A DNA stretch of 64,000 nucleotides from Grimontia celer (GTDB taxonomy: Bacteria > Pseudomonadota > Gammaproteobacteria > Enterobacterales > Vibrionaceae). The notes beneath the pieces were generated by a model, which had not been told where the DNA came from, ran no database searches, and saw only the letters and a list, made by a program, of their open reading frames with translations. The translations under genes were made by a program, and so were the position numbers. Position 1 is the stretch's first letter. Every line of letters begins with the position of its first letter. The stretch is taken from assembly GCF_900055185.1 (NCBI RefSeq), contig NZ_FIZX01000006.1, positions 62,001 to 126,000 of the forward strand. The letters run 5' to 3'. This document shows positions 36,968-43,955 of the stretch, piece by piece.

Positions 36968-38830
36968 ATGTTTGACTATGTTTGGCTGACAAACATTTTT
37001 GCATTTCTTTTATTATATGTGTGTTTTCCTGGGGTACTTATATATTTATCTTTTTTTAAAAAGATAAATATATTAGACGCAATTGGAAGTTCATTCTCTT
37101 TGGGTTTTGTACTATTCTCAATATTGACTCTATGTGGTTATATACTTAATTTAAATATATCATATCTACATTATGCATCGATTTTATTCAACCTTTTATT
37201 GTTGATTTATATAATATTAGCACGCGATAAAATAAAACTTATATATGAAATCCCACAAGTTTTTATTATTATATTGTTAGTTGCTTTTGGTGGTGCTTGG
37301 ATTTCTCTATTTTCAGGTTGGTATCCAAGAGGTGATGCATCTGTTCATATGCAAGCAATTATTGGTGTTTTTAACGATGAATACATAAAAAACCCTTCTT
37401 ATGCTTTGATTGAAAGACCTTTGATACCAGATCATGCTTTTGATGTTTATTACTTTCTTTTAGCCTTGATTTCAAGATATTCTGAGATTGAGGTCCCGAT
37501 CGTTTGGCATTACTTATCTCCAATATTATCATTTATTTTGCCATTTACGTTATATTCATTTTTTAAGAGCATTACATTTAATAAGAAAATAATAACTACA
37601 TTGATGATTTCATTCTTTATTTTTTCTTGTTATTTTACAAATATAATGAATGGTACTGTCTACGATGCATTGGTATATCCGAATAGGGTTTATCTATGGT
37701 TAATTCTTCCTATCTCCCTTGCCTTTCTGATTAGATTTCTCAGGAGTCATAAATCAATCCATTTGGTCATTAGTGTATTGACTGCAACCTCACAAGTTTT
37801 CATTCATCAACAAGGAATTATTGCTTACTTTTTAATTGGCGGTGGTATGTTATTAATTAGTTTTTTAAAGGGTCGTAAAGATGATTATGTCATGATCTTT
37901 AATACACTTTTACTTACTTTTTTATTAGCGGCGCCATTTGTTTTTATTAAACTTAAATATAATAAAGGATTTATTGAAATAGCAAGTGCTCCTATGTGGA
38001 AAGAAAAATATAACTTTACTTTTTTTAGTGAGAATTTCTTTTCCTTTCCGACTAACTACTATGATTTGGCGAGTCTTTCCATATCAATATTTTTTGTTTT
38101 TCTCCTTCGAACACATAAGTATCTTATTTTAGTTGTGTCGTCCTCAGCTATATTTACCTTCTTGGTAAGGTATAATCCAATTGCAGTTCCTTTTCTGGGA
38201 GATATTATCTCTTATGTTTCAATTAATAGACTTAATAGATTGGTTTTTCATTACGTAATATATGGCTTTGTTTTTTATTTGATGTGTTCTTTTTTTTCAA
38301 GAAAGATGAATTTTTCATCGAGGAGTTTTTATGCTTTTTTGTTGACGATGAGTATGTGTTTGGTCGGGTTTAGTGCCTGGGGTTCCTTCAAGAATGGAGA
38401 TTTCCGACACATTATCCGCAATGGTATGTCGAGTGATGTATATACAGCCTATGAGACAGTTAAAGATCATATTGACATCAATAGTGTTATTCTCTCTGAT
38501 GCTATCACTAGTTCGGATATTGTTTCTTTTATGAATGTTAGAGCCGTAGTGATACAGTTTAATGGAGGTGTCGATATAATAAATATAGATAATGAGAGAA
38601 AGTTAGTCAGTAGTATAGTGATAGATAAAGATAAAGACGGAGGTTATTTTAATAATTCTCTCGCTGAAAATCTTAAAAAATTTGGAGTGGATTATATTAT
38701 AGTAAATAAAAATAAATTCAAGTTAGCTGGCAGCATTTCCGAACTCCATGAAATTATAAATTCTTGTTTAATTTATGAGGATGATTTTTATAAGATTATA
38801 AGAATTAAATTTGATGCACATCCTTGTTAA
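36968..38830 (+). CDS. Large polytopic membrane protein, GT-C-type glycosyltransferase candidate
   Basis: 620 residues with roughly 11-13 transmembrane segments over the first 460 residues and a soluble C-terminal domain of about 150 residues. The first large external loop reads SGWYPRGDASVHMQAI (about 114-129); an acidic residue in this loop is the catalytic hallmark of GT-C enzymes that use polyprenyl-phosphate sugars. The C-terminal part (VKDHIDINSVILSDAITSS, FGVDYIIVNK) is reminiscent of other membrane sugar transferases. No named family was recognised. Strongly AT-rich. Last gene of the cassette, likely the enzyme that decorates a periplasmic acceptor such as O-antigen. Confidence 0.68.
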   Translation: MFDYVWLTNIFAFLLLYVCFPGVLIYLSFFKKINILDAIGSSFSLGFVLFSILTLCGYILNLNISYLHYASILFNLLLLIYIILARDKIKLIYEIPQVFIIILLVAFGGAWISLFSGWYPRGDASVHMQAIIGVFNDEYIKNPSYALIERPLIPDHAFDVYYFLLALISRYSEIEVPIVWHYLSPILSFILPFTLYSFFKSITFNKKIITTLMISFFIFSCYFTNIMNGTVYDALVYPNRVYLWLILPISLAFLIRFLRSHKSIHLVISVLTATSQVFIHQQGIIAYFLIGGGMLLISFLKGRKDDYVMIFNTLLLTFLLAAPFVFIKLKYNKGFIEIASAPMWKEKYNFTFFSENFFSFPTNYYDLASLSISIFFVFLLRTHKYLILVVSSSAIFTFLVRYNPIAVPFLGDIISYVSINRLNRLVFHYVIYGFVFYLMCSFFSRKMNFSSRSFYAFLLTMSMCLVGFSAWGSFKNGDFRHIIRNGMSSDVYTAYETVKDHIDINSVILSDAITSSDIVSFMNVRAVVIQFNGGVDIINIDNERKLVSSIVIDKDKDGGYFNNSLAENLKKFGVDYIIVNKNKFKLAGSISELHEIINSCLIYEDDFYKIIRIKFDAHPC

Positions 38831-39160
38831 TTTTAGTATGGTAATTCTTAATGGATTGGCCACCATAAAAATATATTTAACTTATGTCTATGAGTACCAT
38901 TAATTATCACAACGGGACTCCATTATTTGATCTGGGTAGATTTGAGTTTGCTATTCAACTAGGTTGTTATCTGTTATGCCTAGTCCTATGACTTTACTCA
39001 TGGCTTTGAAATTTTATGGGGACCTAACAACTTGAAAAACGTTGTTTACTAAATCGTTAAGCTAATTTTCAAAGCCATGACCAGATGATTTTTCACCAAA
39101 TTTTGATGATATGATTTCGGCGTTGAGTATTAAGTCCAACAGCTTGAAGTTGAATGTGAT
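38831..39160. other. AT-rich gap downstream of the glycan cassette
   Basis: No gene. It contains the hairpin element at 38998-39080 and the right copy of the flanking repeat. No clear terminator for the cassette is visible near 38840. Confidence 0.5.
38998..39080. repeat. 83-bp hairpin element enclosing the right flanking-repeat copy
   Basis: Perfect 14-bp arms TCATGGCTTTGAAA (38998-39011) and TTTCAAAGCCATGA (39067-39080). Inside, AACAAC/GTTGTT forms a second stem, and 39015-39062 matches the ends and spacing of the repeat at 33906-33952. The arms contain GGCTTTG, a sequence common at IS5-group ends, so a mini-element derived from the same IS type is possible. Confidence 0.5.
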
Positions 39161-39189
39161 GTTACACCGATTAAACGGACTCCTAATTA

Positions 39190-39990
39190 CATAAAGCTAT
39201 TGTTTTTCAAACGCTATTGGAGATACATATCCGATACTTCGGTGAAGCCATGTTCGGTTTTAAAAGTAATCAATATATCGCTGAAGCTTCTCTTCAGGCT
39301 GCACCAAACTTCAAATAAACGCTTCCTTAATCAATTCGCCTTTCAGTGTTTTGAAGAAGGCCTCCACTTCCGTATTGTCTGTGCAATAAACAGGACGATT
39401 CATGCTTTGTATCGCACCTATATCACTCGGTAGTGACGCACTCTATCTGTATGGAATAATAACCCCTGATTAGTCCTCCTAGATCTCACTACTTTCGTGC
39501 TTGCGAGCATGATCAAGTCCGTATCCAGTCGACTGCTTAAATCCCAACCCTCAACTTTCCTCGAAAATAAATCGATGATAACGGTTAAAGATCCCCACTT
39601 ATTACCGTCCCCAATGTAGGTCACGTTCGATGACCATTGCTGGTAAATTTTTAATGGTTTTGATAACTCTCTACTATTGTTCCGACAGCGAAAGATTCTG
39701 TCAAAGTGTGCCTTTAATACTGCCTCTTCCATCAAGCGAGCTACGCGTTTTTATCCACTCTATCGCTTTCCTAATTCATTGCTTCGTGTATTTTCGGGCT
39801 GCCATATCTGCCTTCACTGTGCTTGTGTAAAAGCGCTATTCTTTCGCGCAGCACCTTGTCTATCTGTGCGTGGTTAGATACACCACGTCGCAGCCACGCG
39901 AAGTAGCCACTATTTGACACACAAATGTGCAGGCACATCAACGTCACAAAATACACACCAGTGAACGTTTTTATGAATCGGAAGGCTTGA
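39190..39990 (-). pseudogene. IS3-family OrfB (rve integrase) remnant
   Basis: Pieces in order: YFVTLMCLHICVSNSGYFAW, RIALLHKHSEGRYGSPKIHE, KRVARLMEEAVLKAHFDR, YIGDGNKWGSLTVIIDLFSR, LLFHTDRV, then NTEVEAFFKTLKGELIKEAF and HRSIGYVSPIAFEKQ. These cover the whole catalytic core. The first catalytic Asp (usually DITYI) is Asn here (NVTYI); the later Asp and Glu positions remain. Several frameshifts and stops make it non-functional. Confidence 0.75.
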
Positions 39991-40009
39991 GTATTTGTTC
40001 GGCTTTAAA

Positions 40010-40295
40010 TCGTTGCCACTTTTTAGAATGTCATTTTCCTCTACAAGCTCAGCAACACCTTGTTTTAGCGATAAATAACGTATTGTGACTTTGGCTTCTT
40101 CTGAGATTTTGGAGGGGTTTTAGGTATAGCAAACACTCCATCTAGCTAAGCACGTCGCCCCTTAGAAAGCATAAATGGATGGAAATCTAATACTTCTACA
40201 ACTGACCTGATTGTGCGATGACTTTAAAAGCTCCATTCCACCGCTTTACGTTTAAAGTCTAGTGAATATACCGCTGTCTTTTTTCCTGATTTATA
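40010..40295 (-). pseudogene. IS3-family OrfA remnant
   Basis: Minus-strand fragments in different frames read TAVYSLDFKRKAVEW (HTH start), SVVEVLDFHPFMLSKGRRA (recognition helix area) and GVAELVEENDILK (leucine-zipper end), the order found in IS3 OrfA proteins. Stops and frameshifts separate them. Confidence 0.65.
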
Positions 40296-40338
40296 AGCTG
40301 GCAAAAGGCCCTTCTTATGGACTGAAATACGTGTCCAC

Positions 40339-40530
40339 TACAATAGGGGGAGGTCCAGTGCCTTTAACGATACTAAACACATAATCGTAGAAGCTTTTAC
40401 TTGATGAGCAGCGAAGACTGCTCATAGAAGTATTTGATAGGCCTCCAAGCACAGATTTTTTATGTCCCTTGAACTGGTCCTCAGGGGCATAAAATTGCGT
40501 ACCAAAGGGTGTGTTACAACTGGTTTTGGA
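40339..40530. other. Gap between IS3 remnant and tas
   Basis: No gene. A 9-bp stem GATGAGCAG/CTGCTCATA-like hairpin lies at about 40402-40428 and could end tas transcription from the minus strand, though its T tract is poor. Confidence 0.35.
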
Positions 40531-41565
40531 TTACGGGCAAGGGTTGGAGTACTGTTTGCCAATCTCTTCTATACGTTTCAGTAGCTCTTCCGGCAGCTCG
40601 ACGTCTATAGAGTCGATGTTGGTTTTGAGCTGTTCAATTGTTGTAGCACCAATGATATTGCTGGCGACAAATGATCTGATATTCACATAGGCCAGTGCCA
40701 TCTGTGATGGGTCAATGGCGAACTCCTCAGCAAGATCGACATAAGCCTGAGTTGCTGCCTGCCCTTGCTCGGTGAAGTATCGTGCGAAACGTTCCCAGCG
40801 GGTGCAGCGTGCGCCATCAGGTTTGGCGCCATTGAGATATTTTCCGCTCAACACACCAAACGCGAGCGGTGAGTAGGCGAGCAGTTCAACACCTTCCTGA
40901 TGGCTGATTTCAGACAAGCCAACTTCAAAGCTGCGGTTGAGTAAATTGTAAGGGTTTTGAATAGAGACAATGCGCGGCAGGCTGTGTTTCTCAGCCAAAC
41001 GAAGATAGCTCATTACACCCCATGGGGTTTCATTTGATACACCAATGTGACGGATTTTGCCTTCACGCACCAATTCTGCCAGCGCATCCAGAGTATCCAG
41101 CAGGGTGACGCCTGAGTTTTCGTCCTGATGGTCGTAGTTCAATTGTCCAAAACTGTTCACATGGCGCTGTGGCCAGTGCACCTGATAAAGGTCGATGTAG
41201 TCTGTCTGCAAACGGGCGAGACTGTCGTTGACCGCTTGGCGGACATTACGACGATCCAATGACATATTTTCGCGGATATAAGGTACGCCGCGGGGGCCAG
41301 CGACTTTGGTGGCGATAATGACTTTATCACGCTTGCCGGATTTCTGTAGCCAGGTACCAATGTACTTCTCTGTCAGCCCTTGAGTTTCTGGTGTCGGCGG
41401 CACCGCATACATTTCCGCCGTGTCAATAAAGTTCACACCGTGGTCGAGCGCAAAATCCAGTTGCTGATGAGCATCCGCTTCCGTGTTTTGCTGACCGTAC
41501 GTCATGGTACCGAGACAAATCTTGCTGACTTCCAGGTTGGTATGGGGAAGTGTGTGGTATTGCAT
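40531..41565 (-). CDS. tas: Aldo/keto reductase Tas
   Basis: 344 residues (E. coli Tas 346). AAD-type AKR: LGTMTYG, catalytic Asp and Tyr in FIDTAEMYAVPP, Lys in VIIATKVAGP, His in LYQVHWPQRH, and the cofactor-binding end SFVASNIIGATTIEQL. AAGGAG precedes the ATG. An NADP(H)-dependent oxidoreductase; E. coli tas complements a tyrosine auxotroph but the true substrate is unclear. In E. coli tas also lies near mutH, so the backbone order is conserved up to the islet. Confidence 0.93.
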   Translation of the reverse strand: MQYHTLPHTNLEVSKICLGTMTYGQQNTEADAHQQLDFALDHGVNFIDTAEMYAVPPTPETQGLTEKYIGTWLQKSGKRDKVIIATKVAGPRGVPYIRENMSLDRRNVRQAVNDSLARLQTDYIDLYQVHWPQRHVNSFGQLNYDHQDENSGVTLLDTLDALAELVREGKIRHIGVSNETPWGVMSYLRLAEKHSLPRIVSIQNPYNLLNRSFEVGLSEISHQEGVELLAYSPLAFGVLSGKYLNGAKPDGARCTRWERFARYFTEQGQAATQAYVDLAEEFAIDPSQMALAYVNIRSFVASNIIGATTIEQLKTNIDSIDVELPEELLKRIEEIGKQYSNPCP

Positions 41566-41682
41566 CCTTTCTCCTTGGGCTGCATCTCATGGACGACGGG
41601 AAATACGTTAACGAGATGTGCGGGGTTTACTTTCCATCTTAGGAAATTTTCCTGTCGGTACAAGCGAAAAAGTGGGGGAGCG

Positions 41683-41775
41683 GTGTCGGAATTGGATGAA
41701 GATTTTGAGCAGTCGCAAATGGATTACGTGGAAGCGCTCAGAAATATCAGTTTTAAATCACACACCCTAGTCTGA
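41683..41775 (+). CDS. Possible 30-residue acidic small protein
   Basis: GTG start two bases after GGGGGAG, opening MSELDEDFEQSQMDYVEAL and ending HTLV before TGA. It lies 46 bases upstream of the DUF6482 gene on the same strand and inside the tas promoter region. No family recognised; only the ribosome site and the helical composition support it. Confidence 0.3.
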   Translation: MSELDEDFEQSQMDYVEALRNISFKSHTLV

Positions 41776-41821
41776 GACCTTATACTAGAATTAACATTCG
41801 ATTAACAATGCGGGTAACAAG

Positions 41822-42121
41822 ATGAAATTAAAGCAATTGAAGAGCTGGATACAGGCTCACCCCGACAACGTACCCCATTGCTATGTGATCGCGCATGCAG
41901 GTGGTGCGCAGTATGTGGTGGAAGTAGAAGTCAGACACAAACTAGAGCCTTTGAAAGATGACAATACCGACGAGGTGCTGCATTTTGACAACATGGAGCA
42001 GGTGTCGGAGAAACTTCGGAAGGTCGGCGTGAAAAAAGCCACGCTTCGCCTGCTTGATCCCTATGACGAATTTGGACCCGCAGACACAAGCTGTAACGAA
42101 GACATGGAAATTACGCTGTAA
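41822..42121 (+). CDS. DUF6482-like small protein
   Basis: 99 residues. A beta-rich first half (CYVIAHAGGAQYVVEVEV) and a second half with a helix (MEQVSEKLRKVGVKKATLRLLDPYDEF) match the short family recalled as DUF6482, found in Pseudomonas and Vibrio relatives. Function unknown. Converges with mutH with only two bases between the stops, without an obvious terminator. Confidence 0.65.
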   Translation: MKLKQLKSWIQAHPDNVPHCYVIAHAGGAQYVVEVEVRHKLEPLKDDNTDEVLHFDNMEQVSEKLRKVGVKKATLRLLDPYDEFGPADTSCNEDMEITL

Positions 42122-42123
42122 GG

Positions 42124-42807
42124 TTAGCTTTCGCTTTCTGGCAGCATAAAGTGGCGGGCGAGTATCTTGCCCGTGAACTGGGTGCGAAGATAAAAGCCTC
42201 GGGGTAAGGTTTTGATGGGTTGGCCTTTTGCACCATAAGCTTCCGTTTTTGCTTTGCTGTTTGCTGCTTTGGGACGAAGCTGTAAATACTCACCATGTCT
42301 GGCGCTGATTTCATGTACCTTGCCCAGCACGATAAACTCCATTAACTCTTCCCAATCCGCTTTGAGCTGCGCTTCTTCATCTTCAGAGGGTTGCCATAGC
42401 AAAGGCATGCCGACATGACGCTCACATACCGGTATTTCCCGTTCACCTTCAACCGGGATCCAAAGCACTTTGGATAACTTATTGCGAATGTGGCTTTGTT
42501 CCCAAGTCAGTCCCTGAACCCCTGTCAGTGGTGCAACACAGACAAATGTGGTTTCCAGTGGTTTTCCAGTATGGCTGATCGGAATCGATTTCAGCTCGAT
42601 CCCGATCTCCTGGAAATCCTGTTCGGGTTTACTGCCCGCCGTGGCTCCCAAGCATGTCTCCAATAACATGCCTACCCAGCCTTTTTCACGGCGAAGATCA
42701 GCAGGACACTCTAGCCCGTGTTGCTCAGCAAGCTCGCCAAGCGTATAACCCGCCAAGGAAAAGGCGCGTTCAAGGAGTTCAATTTCAGATGTTGGGGCTG
42801 GGATCAT
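42124..42807 (-). CDS. mutH: DNA mismatch repair endonuclease MutH
   Basis: 227 residues from the ATG at 42807 (E. coli 229); a GTG at 42855 is also in frame, and neither has a strong ribosome site. The E. coli-like start [22 protein letters not shown] favours the ATG. Restriction-enzyme-like active site: [16 protein letters not shown] with the Asp...Glu-x-Lys catalytic set. [13 protein letters not shown] and [11 protein letters not shown] are family blocks. MutH nicks the unmethylated strand at hemimethylated GATC under MutL/MutS control, so the organism should carry Dam. Divergent from rppH. Confidence 0.95.
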   Translation of the reverse strand: MIPAPTSEIELLERAFSLAGYTLGELAEQHGLECPADLRREKGWVGMLLETCLGATAGSKPEQDFQEIGIELKSIPISHTGKPLETTFVCVAPLTGVQGLTWEQSHIRNKLSKVLWIPVEGEREIPVCERHVGMPLLWQPSEDEEAQLKADWEELMEFIVLGKVHEISARHGEYLQLRPKAANSKAKTEAYGAKGQPIKTLPRGFYLRTQFTGKILARHFMLPESES

Positions 42808-42855
42808 AGTGGCTTTGAGTACGATTAATCTGATGAGAACGCTATCAGTCTCCAC

Positions 42856-43409
42856 AAAATGGATCCACCGATTTTTGCATTTATCTTTGAGTTATCCACA
42901 TTGATCTGCTGATATAAGGTATAAAAATGGATCATGGATGCCTATACAGTGGTTTTGCTCACAGAATATGGTTGATTTTGGATCATACTGGCGACAAAGT
43001 GAACGAGTCATGTGGGTAAGTCAAAGTTTGATGGATCTTTGACCACTTTAAGATCGTTCTAAATTTGGTCATTAAATTTCAAGTTAACCACAGTGAGATT
43101 TTTATCTATGTAATTGAAATATAATTATATATATTTATTTGCTCAGTCCGTAATGTGTCTTTAATTCGCCATGGTGAGACACTTTTAATCAGTTTGAAGT
43201 CTGTTCTGCACAAATGTATCCACAGAAAGCGTGAATAAATGTGCGCTTAGTCTCACCGAGCTGTTTATAACTTTGGGTAACTGGTGGAATTATCCATAAA
43301 GGCGGTTGAAGCCCCCAAAAAATGCGTCTCATACACAATGTTTGTTTACCACTGTGCACATAGTGTGAAAAAATCACTGGTAATAGAGATTTATATTTGA
43401 GGTCGTCCA
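42856..43409. other. mutH-rppH intergenic region: candidate DnaA-reactivating (DARS2-like) locus
   Basis: About 550 bases with no gene. One perfect DnaA box TTATCCACA (42892-42900) and single-mismatch boxes at 43011-43019 (minus), 43084-43092, 43216-43224, 43290-43298 and 43329-43337; 43364-43372 (minus) fits the looser TTWTNCACA. An AT-rich stretch lies at 43118-43140. E. coli DARS2 occupies the same mutH-rppH gap. Identity is inferred from position and box density, not from a core match. Confidence 0.5.
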
Positions 43410-43934
43410 GTGATAGATGGCGATGGCTACCGTCCCAACGTAGGGATAGTAATTTGTAACAGCCACGGTCAAGTTCTCTGGGCTCGTCGATACGGACAAC
43501 ACTCTTGGCAATTTCCACAAGGTGGTATTGATGACGGTGAAACTCCTGAACAGGCCATGTACCGTGAACTCTACGAAGAGGTAGGGTTAACAAAGAAAGA
43601 CGTAAGAATTCTGGCTACCAGTCGTCACTGGTTACGCTATAAATTACCTAAACGTCTGGTACGCTGGGATTCCAAGCCAGTGTGTATCGGCCAGAAGCAA
43701 AAATGGTTTTTGCTGAAGCTGGAGTGTGACGAGTCAAAGGTGAACATGCAACGCGGGGGGACGCCGGAATTTGATGGCTGGCGCTGGGTCAGTTATTGGT
43801 ACCCCGTAAGGCAAGTGGTGTCGTTTAAACGCGAAGTTTATCGACGCGCGATGAAAGAGTTTGCGCCTATGGCGATGCCTTTTCGCGAAAGAAAAAATAA
43901 ACGGAAAGGTAAGCGGGGCACAGCGAAAAACTAA
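43410..43934 (+). CDS. rppH: RNA pyrophosphohydrolase RppH
   Basis: 174 residues. GTG start at 43410 as in E. coli; the N-terminus [18 protein letters not shown] is near-identical to the family. The Nudix box runs from GGIDDGE through REL to EEVG (about 38-60). FPQGG, NWLRYKLP-like [16 protein letters not shown] and [20 protein letters not shown] are diagnostic. It removes pyrophosphate from 5' ends of mRNA, triggering RNase E decay. The basic C-terminal tail is typical. Followed after 21 bases by ptsP, as in E. coli. Confidence 0.97.
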   Translation: MIDGDGYRPNVGIVICNSHGQVLWARRYGQHSWQFPQGGIDDGETPEQAMYRELYEEVGLTKKDVRILATSRHWLRYKLPKRLVRWDSKPVCIGQKQKWFLLKLECDESKVNMQRGGTPEFDGWRWVSYWYPVRQVVSFKREVYRRAMKEFAPMAMPFRERKNKRKGKRGTAKN

Positions 43935-43955
43935 GGAAAAACGTCGAGGGCGCTG

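Larger units (their letters stand above)
39161..40338 (-). mobile_element. Degenerate IS3-family insertion sequence
   Basis: About 1.18 kb on the minus strand with orfA then orfB, both broken. Proposed ends GTGGACAC (40338 downward) and GTTACACC (39161 upward) are similar but not a good inverted repeat, so the limits are tentative. Length and gene order fit IS3 elements. It marks the right side of the low-GC islet. Confidence 0.65.

Noticed and set aside
38998-39080. Integron attC site suggested by palindromic arms and an inner AACAAC/GTTGTT
   Set aside because: No GTTRRRY core in the right place, no integrase and no cassette array.
42856-43409. Chromosomal replication origin suggested by DnaA boxes, GATC cluster and AT-rich stretch
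   Set aside because: No neighbouring origin genes (mnmG, dnaA, dnaN, rctB, parAB). Position matches the E. coli DARS2 context better.
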